The notes: generated by a model not told the origin, from the sequence alone. Counted from the stretch's first letter, positions 34,069 to 47,505 are shown. The stretch is 64,000 nt of DNA from Platanthera guangdongensis (GCA_039583875.1 CM077149.1:155710249-155774248), one strand, 5' to 3'. Translations and numbers: made by a program.

Positions 34069-37000
34069 TGAACGCCTAGCCGCAAGCATTCTAATCTAGT
34101 ACCGCATGACTCGCCACTAATATGTTTTATGCACATGCGAGTTATTTTGAATCCTAGCCTCCAGCTCGCAGGACCAAACCCGTTTTATATCCAAACATCC
34201 GAGCCTCCAGCTCGCAGGACTAAACTCGTACTGTAACCAAACATCCGAGCCTCCAGCTCGCAGGACTAAACCCGTCCTGTATCCAAACATCCGAGCCTCC
34301 AGCTCGCAGGACTAAACCAGTCCTGAATCCTCCAATCCTGTACGGGTGAGTTTGTCACATTATTCCCTTAACCAATTAGACTACTATTGTCTAATTCTTG
34401 TTATACATAGCAGTTTAGGGTTAGTCGTCGGACTACCCAGGGTATATCCGGTGAAGGGCTCTCGGGGGCACTAAGAACTACGATGAGCTGAATCACGAAG
34501 CTCCCTTTCTCAAGAACACTTACTTTTATTGGTGTCTACCCATTATTAATACCCCGATATCGTTGTTGCTCTTGAGTAGACCTAGTGGTTTAAAGTACTT
34601 ATTGGGGAGGACAACGATCTTTCACCAGCCCACGCTATAGTTGTTCTCCAATGGCTTACACTCTAACACTCATTACTATGTAATAACCTACTTGTGATCC
34701 TGACCAGGGTTTTAACTTCCTAAAGTAGTTCTCAATTCAACCATCTATCGTATCCCCTATGGGTCCAACTGCTATATAATATTTCTACTAAACGCAGTCC
34801 ATGACCTAATACTAATCCGCATGAGACAACTTCCAATCCTTTGGGCCAAATGCCCATAAATATTATCATGGGTTTGTCATGTGTATGAAGTTGACCGTTT
34901 AGGATTTCATCATTTTTTCTAGGTATCTAGGACCCTAAAATCATTTAATTAAGTGATCTAGGTCACTTTGTACATGAACTACTATATCTCATGGTCCATT
35001 ATGTCTAAGTAATTTATCTGAAGTTCATCTAGATTAAAAATGACTGTTCGCCAAAACTACAAATTTTTTCAGTTGATTTATAATTTATTTTCTATTTTTG
35101 ATTATAATCACATTTTATCCATTTTCCAAATGAAGTATTTAAAATATTAAATTAAAAGTTCATAGAAAATTTCTAAGGATAAACAATGTCATAATAATAC
35201 TGTAAACAAATTTTCATACTCCTAGCCAGTGATTTGACCTCAAATATTACATATGATCATTATTACAAAAATGCCACTACTATGGTTTTCAACATGATTA
35301 TTTATCCAAAAATTCTTAAATAATTTACAGAGGTCTATGTCACAGAAATACGAGCCTACACATTTTTCCACAATTTTTCAAATAGTATTATCCGTATATT
35401 TAATTTAAATTTGAAAAAGATAAAATTGTAAATCTACTAGATACACAAAATATAATTATCAAACAAAATCATAAATTTTTCTAGAGATGTAAAATGTCCT
35501 ATTAGGGCTTGTATCAAAATTTTATAATTTTCTAAAGTCAGTGGCCCTATTTCTCATTTTTAATTCAAAAAGGGGCTAATTTCCAATAACTCAAAATAAT
35601 GTGATTTTTGATCCTAAAACTCCCAATCTTTCTATGAGACGTGTATTACATCTCTATGAGTCTCTGTCCAAAATTACACGGACTTTCATTGGGCCAAATA
35701 GGCTAAATTCTCATTTTCCCATTTTTACTATTGACACACCATTTACAAATCTACCTTCATAATGCATGTTAGATTTACCCAACATGCAGAGGTCCAAATG
35801 ATCTTAAATTTCTACCATGGTCATATAATGATCCTAAGGCAATGCCACCCAAAGTTTGGGGCATTTGGATAAGGGAATCTCCCAATTTTCATTTTAATTA
35901 ATAAATGAAATTTCTACAAAAAACTATAGAAAAATACCCTCCAAAAATTCTATTTTTGGGCAGGATCTAAGTATAGCCTAACCACATGCATGACAAAAAA
36001 TTCACTGCATGTGGACTTAGGGTTTGACCTAGGCACCCATTTAAATTTCTGTCATACTTTAGGAGCAGTCCTAGAAGAATGGTCCTACAGGGAGCTAAAA
36101 TGCTCCAAATTACAACTTTAGGATGTCAAATTAAATGTGAGACCTAGATATACCTTTTTCATGTTGGACACTATTTCTGAAAATGCATTTAAGAGGTCTA
36201 AATTTAACATGAAAGTTGTTGTTCAAAATGTGACATTTATACGCATAATATAAATATACTATAGTTTGATTAACATGAAAATGAGTGGCATCCATTCATC
36301 TTCTCAATGAGTCGACGCCCTGGATTGATCCCGCCTGGGCCGACTTGATCCTTTGATTTCAGCCACCTGGGCCGCCGCCACCGCCGACTATTATTGTCAC
36401 CACCTCCGTTGAGGTGGCGGCTAGCGTTTCCCGGCGATATGGCCGCCGGAGGCGGCTCCTCTAGTGAACCCGAGCAAGAAGAAAAGCTCGGGAAATTTCC
36501 CTCAACCCTCATGGCATCGATCTCAATTGAGCCCGATTTCTCTCCTAAAGGATCTAAATGACTAGCACAGAGGGAGGGGAGGAGAAACGGACCTGGATGC
36601 AAGCTTTGCGGCAAGTACGATGGTGGTGCGCCATGACCAACAATCTCGTCGATGAGCTAGCTCGTTTCCTAGATTCTCCAACAAAATAATTGCTCCAGCA
36701 GTCGATCTCCACTCCTCTTGACCTTCTGAAGCTGATGGTGAGGTCAAATGGGGGTGAGGTTGCTGGTTGTGGAGTTTTGAATAGGGGGTGGTCGTCCATG
36801 CCTTGGATGCTTCACCTTGAGCCCCAAGTGGCATGAAGTTGGGCTGGAAAGGCTGGAAATTATTACTGGGGTTCACATGCGGGCTTAGGAAGAGAGGAGG
36901 AGGGCCACATGGCCTTCATCCCCATTTTCCTCCTTTCTCTCCCCTCTTTTTAGCCTAAATTCCTAAAATTCCCCTTTGCAGGTCACTACCCTCCAATTTC

Positions 37001-37537
37001 AGAGGGTAGTGGCTGTAAATGAGGACATGGGCTGGTCATGGGCCTAGCCCATTGGGAATGAGCTTGGCCCCTCTTTTCCTTCTTTAGGCTTCATGTTGAC
37101 TTTGCTGACTTTTTGGGTTTGCTTGGTCAACTTGATGAGTGGGCTGACCCCTTTTGATGGTCCTTGACCTAATGACACCTCCCAATCTTGGTTGGGCCAT
37201 GTTGATGCCCCTCTTGAGCTAATTGGGCCCATAGGTGTGTGTTTGACCTAATTAGGGTTAGAGTTGACTTGGGTCAACTTGGGTCAATGAGTGACCCAAT
37301 GATGTGGCCTTAGGTTCACTTAGATTGTTTTTAGGGTTAGGAGCATAGTGGTGGGGCCAATGTGTGCTTATGACTCCATATTGGGCTAGTTTGACTTGAG
37401 TTGACCTGAGGCCTATAATGGGCACTATGTGAATCCACCCTAACTCCATGGGTCAAACCTAGCCTAAACCCATACTCCTGTCATATGTCCTAACCTAATC
37501 TAAGTTTTAGGGGCCTAGTATAAAAGGGGATGTTACA
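34069..37537 (-). repeat. Element K: probable long solo LTR (about 3.5 kb)
   Basis: On the minus strand it begins TGTAACATCCCCTTTTATAC (37537 leftward), a typical start for long LTRs of Ty3/gypsy chromoviruses. It is non-coding, AT-rich in the middle and has a 46-bp tandem repeat near the far end. The left edge at 34069 (TGAACG) is tentative. No matching target duplication, primer site or polypurine tract is seen at either edge. ORFs at 36270-36876 have no known domain. The first 181 bp recur inverted at 42148-42328. Confidence 0.45.
34157..34340. repeat. 46-bp tandem repeat, four copies
   Basis: GCCTCCAGCTCGCAGGAC starts at 34157, 34203, 34249 and 34295, exactly 46 bp apart each time; each copy continues with TAAACC-GT-CTGTATCCAAACATCCGA with small differences. 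Array of about 3.9 units inside K. Confidence 0.95.
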
Positions 37538-39269
37538 TAAATGATTCTAAGGAATATCACACACTCACCAAAAATCTTATTTTAGTTTTATCGTTTATAC
37601 AACTAATTGATGAGTGAATGTTTGAAATCTTAATGATTGATATGTTTATCAATTGGTTGAAGTGAATTTCTTGAGTTAGTTTTTATTGATTAACTTCAAG
37701 AGAAGGGTCATTTTAAGTTAATATCTTGATGATTATTCTTTTCCCTAATGTTGTGGCATAAATCATCTTTGCTATGGCATAACAAATGTTTAACTATGAG
37801 AGCGTGATAACTTCTCAAAAAGAAGTTATTTCAGATGTATATTTACATGTTTTCATCCTTTAAAAGTAGCAAACTATCATTTAATCAAGTAAAATAAGTT
37901 TTAAATTGTATTTTGATATACTTCAGGTTTTAAATATGAGAATATGAAGCTTTCTTCGTAAAATACAAAAAAAGAGTCATTTTGGAGAAATAAAATGTAT
38001 TCAACTATAGTACTCAGAAAAAGCTGTTGCAACAAATTTTTTACAGCCTGATTATGCTTAATTTCTAGAGACAAAGTTGTTGCAACAACGTGTTGACGGA
38101 AATCTGGAGTTTTGAAATTCAAAGTGGTGACAGATATAATACCGAAAGGAGGCGTTCCTTCAGCGAAAAGAGGCTCTAAAATGGGCGAATCACTATATAC
38201 AAAAAGAAGAATTACCAAAACGGAAGAACCAGAGAGAGATCGGAAGAGAGGAGAACTGGAAAAGGAGAGGAGTGACTTGGATGGAGGATTTCAGGCGATA
38301 CTTTGATCTTTGGGTGCCGGGAGACTGTTGAAAGGTCGATCGGGAAGAAGGAGTGTAGAGGTTTCAATGACAACTTCCTATGTACCAAGACGAGTTAGCA
38401 AGCTATCTTAGAGACCATTTGATTTGCTATTCATAAATCTTCTGTTACCATGATTGCTCATTTACTGTTGTAATATCCTGTGATTCTAACTATGAGGAAC
38501 TAATCCTCTAACTAATTTTGTATGTTGTGAACTATCTGAAGTTTGTCTTAATACTTACATGAACAACTGGCTTATTGTTAGCTTTTATCTTAAATTTCAG
38601 TCTCTTCTTTAGTGATGACGATAAGAAATTACCATCTTGTGTTTTTTACTGCGTTCTATATGCGAAAGTTGCGTTCGTAAGTTTCGAGAATTTAATTTGG
38701 CTACATATGATTTAGCGTATCGCTATCATTCTAGTTGTGTAGTTAAGATCCTCACTTTTATACATATGTTTACTTGTGTAACTTGTATTTCAAGCTACTC
38801 ACTAAATGCACACAATGCGATGATGAAATCGAGAGTTGCTCTTTGCAAGTTCAGGATTTCCACAAGATAATAACTAATTTAAGTTCACCTGTATTTTCTC
38901 ACATAGGCAAGCCAAGGATAAATATCAATATACAAATTTCATATTTCTCTTCATTATCTATTATCAATAATTTAGTTTTGCATGTTAGTTTTATTTTGGA
39001 TCTACAAAAGTGTAATTTTGCTTGACTTAGCAGAAAGAAACATTACTAGTACTCATAAGGTTAAGTAAAATATTGTCCATGTGTATTCGACACTCTACTT
39101 TCTACTTTATTACTTGACACGACACGTATACTTGCGTTGCATTATATATATCTACTTTTCGCGCTTCAGCGGTCTGCTTCCGAGTTCTTATCTCGCGGTA
39201 AATACTCGATGAGGAAAGATTGAAAGCTCCCAATCAAGCCTTTCACCTTTACTAAGTATCTTTGCAGGA
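37538..39269. other. AT-rich DNA without recognised features
   Basis: No coding domain recognised. A short ORF at 38112-38306 is Lys/Arg/Glu-rich with no known motif and may be chance. The stretch could be host intergenic DNA or eroded transposon. No RNA gene is seen. Confidence 0.5.
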
Positions 39270-42147
39270 TGTGGTCGCGACTTCAAACTCTCCCTTGATT
39301 TGCGAAGCGACCACCATCGAGTCGGTGGAGGCCTTGATATCCTGAATTCCCAATTCCTTGGCGAGATGCAAGCCTGCTACAACGGGCTCTTACTCCTCTC
39401 GATTGTTCATGACGAGGAAAAGAATCTTGACTATTTTCTCGATCCTAATTTCTTGCGGACTCACCAGCACGACACCGAATCCACTGAATTTTTGTCTGAA
39501 GCTCTGTCCACGAACATCTTCAAGGATACTGGGCTTGAAGAGCCCTCTTTTCCCCCTGCCTCGGCTGAGAAGCCAGCTAGGAAATCAGTCACTACTTGGG
39601 CCTTGATTTCCACCCTTGGTGTGAAAATATATCGAACTCGTTGAGTTCTCTTGCCCACTTTGCTAGTCTCCCTAAATGCTCCACTCTGTCCAAGATACTT
39701 CAAAGAGGATGATCAAAGGTTATCTTTAAAATAAGGTCGGAGCTTCCACACTGAAATCACCAGGGCGAAGGCTAGTTTCTTTAAGATATGATATCTCATC
39801 TCTGCCTTCTTGAGCACACGACTCATATAATAGATGAGAAGCTGTCCCTTACCCTCTTCTCTGACAAGCACCGAGCTGACTGTTTCTTCTCCCACTCCTA
39901 GATAAAAGAGGAGATCTTCACCTTCCTTAGGGCCTTGGTGTACAGGAGCCTGGGTTAACTACTGTTTAAGCTTTCTGAAAGACTCCTCACACTTCTTGGT
40001 CAATTCGAAGCGTTGATTGCCTCAGAGAGTTTGAAGAACGAAGAGCACTTCTCCCCTACTTTGGATAGGAAATGTACAACACCCTCCAGTCTTCCTATCA
40101 GCCTCTAAACTTCCTTGGAATTCTTCGGGGATGCCATCTCCAAAATGGCTTTGACTTTATCAGGGTTAGGCGCCACCCCCCTCGGAGTGAGAAGGTGACC
40201 TAGGAACTTTCCTCTTCCTACTCCAAATACACACTTTGTCAGATTGAGTCTCATCATTAATTTTCAAAGCATTGCAAAGGTCTCCAACAGATCCTTAGTG
40301 TGTTCCGTGATGCTTCTTCTTTTGACTAAGAGATCAACCACATACACTTCCAGGTTCCACCCTTTTTGTTCCTTGAAGACTTGATCCAACATCTCTGGTA
40401 CGCCGTGCCTGCATTTTTTTAGCCCAAAGGGCATCATCTTGTAGTTGTAATAGCTATCATTGGTGATGAATGAGACATCACGACAGTTAGGGGGATGCAT
40501 TCAGATATGGTGATACCATGAAAAAGCATCAAGAAACCTCATCACAGAAAAACCGACGACTGAATCAACAAGCGCGTTGATTCGAGGCAAGGGGTAACAA
40601 TCCTTAGGGTAAGCTTTATTTAACATAGAAAAATCGATACATAGCCACCACCCCATTGCGAATTTCTTTACCATTACAACATTGGAGATCCAACCTGGAT
40701 ACTGGATCTCCGAAACAAAGCCAACATCCAGCAGATTCTCCACTTCCTCACTGATCGGCTCGGCCAATGCAGTTTCCCTCTTCCTTTTCTTCCGGAGGAC
40801 AGGCACGACCTTAGGGTCCAGATTGAGGCGATGCCATACAACCTTTGCATCGATCCATGACATCTCTGTGGTGCTCCAGACGAAGATGTATACATTTTCT
40901 TGCAGACAGACCCCATCTCCACCTTCCCTTCCAGTGTTAGGGATCCTCCAATCTTTAGCAGTCTGGCTCTCCATCATTGGAGATCACCTCTACTTCCTCC
41001 AACTCCTTTACAGCTCTCAGCTAGTCCTCTCCTTCCAAGATCTTCTCCAGCCTCTCTGCATCCTCCATCCGACTAATGGTACTGATTACACTAACATAAC
41101 ACTCCGGCAAAGCTTTGGGATCTCCCTTGATCCTCACTTGGACATTGCCCCGATAGTACTTCAAATATTGATGATAGGAAGATGGGACAACTTTGAAGTA
41201 GTTGATGAGTAACCTCCCGAATATTGCGCTGTAGCAGCTTGGTGTATCCAAGATGACAAATCTGCACCTAATCGAGGTGCCACCAAGTGTTACCAGTAGA
41301 TCTGCTCCTCCCTCCCCCTCCTTCTTCTCTCTAGAGAAGTTAAATAGGGGACCATTGACAGCTAGAACCCTGAATGCCTCCACTTTCAACCCTATGAATG
41401 TCCATTTGAAGATGACATTTACCGAGCTCCCATTGTCTGCCAGGATCCGGTCGGTGGTAAAGTCTTCGATGACGGCTTGGATGACGAGGGAATCATGAAA
41501 GAGATTCTCATTCCCCAGCATGTCCTCAGAAAAGGTGATCTCCTCCAACGACAGCAGTGCCTGAGAGGTCGAAGTGATGCTCTTACGATAGATTCTGATG
41601 GAGACTTCTCTTTCAGGAAGCTTCTAGCCTAACTCATCCATGGATCACCCCCAATTGTCCTCCTGCTTCTTGTAACACTTCCTCGAGACAGCCTTGGTCG
41701 ACCCGGTCCTCATTCTTCCTCCTCCTTGGACCTTGGAATGTATTCGAGCCAGAAAGAGCTTCCTTCCTATGCTAATATCTCTCAGCAGCTCCTGTTTCCA
41801 GCCTCTTCTTGCTTCCCAGAAATTAGGGCAAGCCAAGGTCTCCTGCCCCTCTATTTGATGCAGCTCGCAGTAAAGGGGAATCTCCTCCGCCTGATTCCTC
41901 GCTGGTTGGTTTCTCTTATGATGCCTATTCCATTACCGGGCAATTGTCATCGCCTCCTCCCGCACTCTTCCCTGCCTCCTCTCTTGCTGGCTGTCATTCC
42001 TCCTCTCCTAGTTTACGGGGTACTGAAACCTCCACACCTCTCCTTTCTCTCTGGAGGCCTCTCCTGCCTCATATGCTCCTCCACCCTCCAGGAATCTTAT
42101 CTCATCCTTGGCTTCTCTCTCATCCTCTCTCCCAGCCTCCCTTGAAT
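39270..42147 (-). pseudogene. Element I: decayed Tat-type Ty3/gypsy pol with gag end
   Basis: Minus-strand remnant. From the right: gag end with a knuckle-like piece (CELHQIEGQETLACPN, about 41820-41870), aspartic protease with ILADNGSSVNVIF and YSAIFGRLLI (41021-41548), RT with WISNVVMVKK, CIDFSMLNKAYPKDCYPLP and MPFGLK (40264-40977), where the catalytic motif reads YVVDLL instead of Y-x-D-D, then RNase H (YYMSRVLKKAEMRYHILKKLA, 39713-39895) and a second RNase H-like domain (VDFLAG-type, KELGIQDIKASTDSMVVASQ, about 39296-39703). A second RNase H is a mark of the Tat lineage. No integrase or LTRs were identified, and there are many frame breaks. Dead. Confidence 0.8.
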
Positions 42148-42328
42148 TGCAACATCCCCTTTTCTACTAGGCCCCTAAAACTTAGATTAGGTTAGGACAT
42201 ATGGCAGGGGTATGGGTTTAGGCTAGGTTTGACCCATGGAGTTAGGGTGGATTCAAATAGTGTCCACTATAGGGATCAGGTCAACTCAAGTCAAACTAGC
42301 CCAATATGGAGTCATAAGCACACATTGG
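42148..42328 (+). repeat. Inverted copy of the K LTR start (181 bp)
   Basis: Begins TGCAACATCCCCTTTTCTAC and is the reverse complement of 37357-37537 with roughly a dozen differences and no length change. It starts exactly at the LTR terminus, so it is an LTR fragment in plus orientation, truncated on the right. Confidence 0.88.
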
Positions 42329-42726
42329 TGTACAACCTTGGGCTCGCGAGAGGCTTTTCCAACAACGGGACAGAGAAGCTGGCGAGATGAATTGAAGAAG
42401 TGAGTGAGACATTTTTGTCCACTCGCAGAGGGAGAGACGGGTCTCGGCGCTGTAGGCGAGACGTCCTCTAGGGCGCGTTCTAGCCCTTGGGGGCGAGATG
42501 GCTTCCATGGAGCGGGAGGACGACGAGATGACCAGGTGGGATCGTCTCGCCCGCTGGTCATTTTCCCACTCGCCATGTAGAAGAAATGATGTTTTTACCT
42601 TCTTACCCCCAAGGGGGATTTTACTTTTCTGCCCCAGGTAATTTTACCATTCTATCCTTGGTGGTCTGCATATAGCTCTTCAGAACAGCGGAGTTTGGCT
42701 GTTGGCAGACCCGACCCAGGGTATTT
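42329..42726. other. Unclassified GC-rich fragment
   Basis: No ORF with a known domain. GCGAGA and TCTCGC recur (for example near 42380, 42450, 42495 and 42545), recalling the inverted-motif clusters of the LTRs nearby. It may be a piece of another LTR. It ends at the target site of B; the five bases before B are TATTT. Confidence 0.4.
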
Positions 42727-44342
42727 TGAAAGAGAGGGTTAGACCTGATTTACTATAGGGGGGGGGGGGTGAATAGAGTAATTAAAAAAAATTCTTTTTG
42801 CTATTTAAGAAATAATCAGAGTAGTGAAACTAGTAGATACCAAGATTAACAGTAAGCAAGAAAACTACCTAAGTTAATCTAACCTAACACAACACAATAA
42901 TCTAATCTATCACAGCCACAACAAGAACAAAGAGAAAAGGGCAACCAGACAACACAAGAACTTTTATAGTGGTTCCCCAACCTGGGTACATCCACTCTTC
43001 TACCACCCTGGTAGGAATCCACTAGCAGGTTTTGATCAGGTGATTGCCACCAGTGAGCTTTTGATCAGGTGCTCAAAAACCAACTCAAGTCTTTTGATCA
43101 GAAGACTTGCAACCAAAATAAACTTTTGAAGGGAGTTAATGAACCTTTTTACAGTTGGGGGAGAGAGATTGATGGTGTCTTCTCTTTCTCTTTTCAACAG
43201 AGAAGACTATCGAATATTGTTGTTGTCAAGAACTCCTCTCAATAATACTTGGAGTCTTGCACAGGGTGTAGGTCTTCAGTCTTCTGCCTTGACTTCAAAT
43301 GAGATCCAGGAACTCTAGACTGATATGAATGTGTTGCCCTTTAAAGCTCCTGGAATGAAGGTTGAAGAAGACTCTTGATTTAGAATGATTGTTCTTCTTC
43401 TTCAGCAATGTCAAGGAGAAAACAATTTATTTTCTGTACAGAGAAGATTTAGAATGTTGTTGATGTTGATCTCTTCTCTGTGTATCTGTGTATTCTCTCA
43501 GTTCTGGACTTCTCTTTTTGCAGAAAAGAGAAAAATCTCTTTTATATCATCAGTTGAATTTCTCCTTTGAATTTTGAATTCCTTTGCATTAATTGCTGAT
43601 GACCTGGAGAATGGAAATCGGTTGGAGAGAATCTTAACATTAATGGAATTCCCCAAATGTCATATTAAAAACGGCAAGTAATATTCCTGATGAAGACCAT
43701 AATCAATGCTGCTACTAACGGTTATATTCAGAGAATATAAGTATTGATTATTCAGAAATTACCGCAATAAGATGAGGACAAAATAAGGAAAGAATCCAAG
43801 TCTGGGACTGCACAGAATTAGTCGAGCAGAGAAACAATTTCGTCGACCTGAGTGCAAAGTTCGTCGACCAGAGAAATCATGTTCGTCGACCAGAGAACCA
43901 AGTTCGTTGACCTGAGTTTAGCTAACCGCTTTCTGTGGAAAGTTTTGCAATTCTGTGCTCTAAGTTCGTCGAGCTGATAATATAACTTCGTCGACTGGAG
44001 TTCAGAGAAAGGATTCTGGACTTAGAGTATTGAAGTTGATCTTCCAGAATTCGTCGACCTGAGCTCGAATATCGTCGAGCTCAACTCAGAGAAATGATTC
44101 TGAGTTTGTCGAGCGGAGCACGACTTTCGTCGAGCTGAGTTCGACGAACGTCGAACTTACTTTTCTGAACTTGATTTTCTTCTAAGTCTGGAGTCTTCTG
44201 CTGTCTTCATTTGGCTGGTCCATGTGTGGTTATTTCTAAGGACTTGGCCTAAACTCTAGGACACATGCATGACCCTTGCTATACATGTTGGGTCAATAAT
44301 CCAGATAGTGAACCTAGCCCAAATCAAAGTAGGGATCCAATA
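42727..44342 (-). repeat. 3' LTR of element B (1616 bp)
   Basis: Left edge TGAAAGAGAGGG, right edge ATCCAATA next to the polypurine tract. The terminal CA expected on the right reads TA, one point change. It contains the palindrome array (43815-44160), a TATA-like site (minus GATATAAAAGAG, 43537-43548), a G run near 42757 and the conserved hairpin at 42968-42996. Confidence 0.9.
43815..44160. repeat. Palindrome array in the B LTR
   Basis: Repeated TTCGTCGA, GTTCGTCGACC and TCGACGAAC units in both orientations, in the U3 part of the LTR. The motif is the same as in C and in the B pre-aORF array (47580-47860). Confidence 0.85.
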
Positions 44343-44360
44343 ATCTCCCCCTATTTGGGT
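44343..44360 (-). promoter_or_regulatory. Polypurine tract of B
   Basis: The minus strand reads ACCCAAATAGGGGGAGAT directly before the LTR. Same core as in A, C and F. The stretch 44361-44514 is 3' untranslated sequence. Confidence 0.88.
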
Positions 44361-44514
44361 GAGGTCACTAATACAAATGAAAACAAAAACATTCACAAAG
44401 CAAAAGAAAAATATATGGCAGAAAAATTTAAAACATGCAGCAGATATATATACAATTTAGCTTTGTGACAGTAAATGAAGAGTTTAAGACAGACAGAAAC
44501 AAAACAACATATTC

Positions 44515-45355
44515 TCATTTCCTTTTCTTCATTATCTCTTTTTGCTTATCCTCCTTTTCTTTGTCAGCAGGCTGAGTAAATTTGATCTCTCTGTTGGGAT
44601 TAGCAGCTTGACTTTTGGTCATGGTCATGTCAGCAGCTCCAATGATATTGAGAGATGTAGCTCTAGGTACAACAACCTCTGGTGTAGATTCATATAGGCA
44701 TCTACATTGAATAATTTGTTAGCTTTTACATACCTGTTCAATTCTTCTTTTCTGTACTTGGACATAGTTGAATACAGAGATGGATCCATTCCTTCAGCTT
44801 TGGCTTTGTTTATCATTGATAATCTAACCAATTCCTGGAACCTGGCCATTCTGGCAGTAGTCTCTGTCTCTGGATCCACAAAGTGAATAGGAGGATACTC
44901 TGGCCTTTTTGGATTGTCAGCTTTAACTGGTTCAGGAACTTGCTGTTGTTGTTGCTGAGGATATTGCTGTTGTTGTTGTTGTTGATGATGCCTACTAGAA
45001 GGATACCTCTGCTGGCTGCTTCCATGATGAGAGGAGGATCTACCTTATTGTCTATGATATGTTTGAGTGTATGGGGTAGAACTCTGAGAGATATTGCCTG
45101 AAGCACCAGCAGTAGGTAGAGGAGGAGGAGGTCCTTTCCAATGTTTCTAAGGTGGAGGAGAATATCTTCTGCTCTTCTTTCTATCCTTCTGTTGATTCTT
45201 GGACAACCACATCCAGGCTGGCATTCCAGGATAGGGAGTAATTTTCTGCAAAATATAGTAGGGAATGTCATGATTTGGATTAGGCTTGGGGGCAGCAACT
45301 GGAGGGGTTTTCCTTTTCTTTGAAATTTTCTTTTTAGCATAAGTGTTATCATCAG

Positions 45356-45389
<34 letters not shown>

Positions 45390-47477
45390 TAAAGAATCTT
45401 GAGGATTATCATACAAAGCATCTAAAGCTTTCACAAGATCTTTATCAATATGCTTGACAGCCTGAGATTCTGGAGCTGAAGGTTCTGGAATGACTATGTC
45501 AGCAGTGCTTTCAGCAACTGTTTCAGGGATATTTTCAGCAATTAACAACTTCTCTTCTTCTATATCTGCCATGATGATTTCATCCAAATCTGGCAGTGGG
45601 CTATCATCCATCTTATAAGTTGGAGCTGAGATGGCTTATGGAGTAGAAATTTTCTTGGAGGGGGATTGTACAGCTGTTAGCTTTGTTATTGCAAAAATAG
45701 CCTTAAGTTGCTTTGCAACTGTGGGGCTGATTGGTGCAGTGTATGGTACAATGTCCAAAGAATTTTGAGAAGAGGAGGAGGGTAGAATATCTCTGTGCAG
45801 AAAATAGAAAGAATCCAATAAAGAATGCAAATTAACTGAGGGACTTAGAATATAATCCCCAGCAAAAACAATTTTAGCCATAACATGCTCATCCATATAT
45901 GTATCTGAGTCAATTAAATCTACTATTTCAGAAGGAGTGGCTGCATATTTTGAAGAGTCTGACATTAAAGAATCTATTGCTGTTGCTACTGCTTCTGCTG
46001 CTGCATCTGCTGGAGCTTCTTCATCCTGGAACATCTCCCCCTGACTGGCTGCAGAGGGTCCTGGAGCCAGTCCCCCAGAAGAAGGGATAGAGGTGAGGGC
46101 AGCAACTTTGGCAGTAAGAGTATGGATGGAAGCAGTGAGAGGTGCTAGAGCATCAGTTATTAGCTTATTTAGGGAGGGAGTGATGAAGGCTACTAGATCT
46201 TTTGCAATGTCAGAGAAATTAAGATAGAGGGGTTCTGGAGAAGAAGTGGTAGATGGATTCTGATGACCACAGTTAGAGCAGATAGAGAAGGCATTTGGGA
46301 AAGCTATATGTGTGTACTCTAAATGTGGACAATCAATTGGGATGGCTGGAGTGATATGAATGGATGAAGTAACAGTAGTAGAAAGAGGAATTGATGTTGT
46401 GGGGGAGGAGATGGGTTTCTGGATGGGTGATTGGTGTGGTGATTGTAAGGGAGATTGATGTGGGGTTGGTTATGGTGATTGAAGTGGAGATGACAGGAGG
46501 TTGAAGGTTGGTTCCTGGATGGGGGAGGATGGTATTTCAGGGATATTTATTTGGGGAGAAGATGGAGGTGGAGATGGTGGTGGTGTAGAATGTTCAGGAG
46601 ATTGAACAGGTGATGGAATATGAACTTGTTGTTGTAGTTGTTATTGTGGTTGAGGTTGAGGATGAGAAGGAATGGTGGAGGTGGAAGGAGCGTCTTCTGG
46701 GGGTGGAGGAGCGGCTATGACTGCCCTTGTGCTCTCTGAAGATCTTGTAGAGGAAGAAGCCTTGGTTGGCTTGGTTATCTTCCTCTCCCATCTGCCAAAG
46801 AGGGCAGAGGTGAGCCTCTTAGGGGCATTGATGAATACTGGTGTAGATACCGAATGTTCTTGTGCTTTTTCTTGAAGGACAATTCCCAGAATCCGTCTAA
46901 AACAGACTTCCTTATTATTATTTTTCTTTTAAATCAAATCAAACAACAGCTTTCCCCAATTTGCTGCTTTCTTCTCGACAAGAGCACTCATCACTATGAA
47001 TTGGTGCCTGGTTATGTAGTTGTGTGTTGTGTGTTTCCCCGGCAACACCTTCCCGACTACGTCAGCCAAGAACTTGTACTCAGGGGACAAGTTCTTCTTT
47101 AGCAGTTTGTTAGGATTGTCTCCAGAATGACCCATCTTGGTCAGCATGTTATCATACTCCTCAGAGACCATTTCTATTTCAGCAGTACCATTCGAGAGAC
47201 CAAAGATTTCAGTTAGTATATCAGGAGAAAGGCAGTCTTGATTACCAGAGATTGTGCCTATCATGTTATCTTCAGATGTGGTGGAAGTAAAGACCAATTC
47301 TTTAATTTCGATCATTGCGATTTTTATTCTGAATATCATGAACTTCTTCAGTTGTTGATCTTCAAATATCTTCAGGATCTCTACAAAGATGGCGTCAGAG
47401 AACTGTAAGTAGTCGAAATCTATGTCAAAGCCCATGTCGAATTTCATGGTGGAGAGAGCGCTTGCTGGAATCACCAT
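44515..47477 (-). pseudogene. Element B accessory ORF (aORF), several stops and one frameshift
   Basis: Counterpart of the C aORF. From ATG 47477: N-terminal domain with FLADVVGKVLPGK and RRILGI, stop at 46929-46931, RLTSALFGRWER, Ser/Pro/Gln-rich part with more stops (near 46470 and 46641), CSNCGHQNP, the helix FSDIAKDLVAFITPSL, an acidic part with an 11-Asp run encoded by (GAT)n at about 45352-45390, the nuclear-localisation-like KKKISKKRK, IPYYILQKITP, a stop at 45147, and the conserved C-terminal domain (DPETETTARMARFQELV). A one-base deletion near 44690 shifts the last 55 codons, which end at TGA 44515-44517. Acceptor-like CAG at 47486-47488. Not functional as it stands. Confidence 0.85.
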
Positions 47478-47485
47478 GAATGCAC

Positions 47486-47505
47486 CTGCAATAGAGAAAC
47501 AACGA
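47486..47505 (-). promoter_or_regulatory. Probable 3' splice acceptor before the aORF of B
   Basis: The minus strand reads GTTTCTCTATTGCAG, then GTGCATTC and ATG. Same place and shape as in C (2291-2311) and A (54725-54745). Confidence 0.55.

Noticed and set aside
36270..36876. ORFs of 81-114 aa in K
   Set aside because: No recognised motif, overlapping frames, inside a probable LTR.
38112..38306. Possible small host gene
   Set aside because: 64 codons, basic and low-complexity, no splice signals or homologous wording recognised; not enough support.
37357..42328. K and the 42148 fragment as the LTR pair of element I
   Set aside because: They are inverted relative to each other, whereas LTRs of one element are direct repeats.
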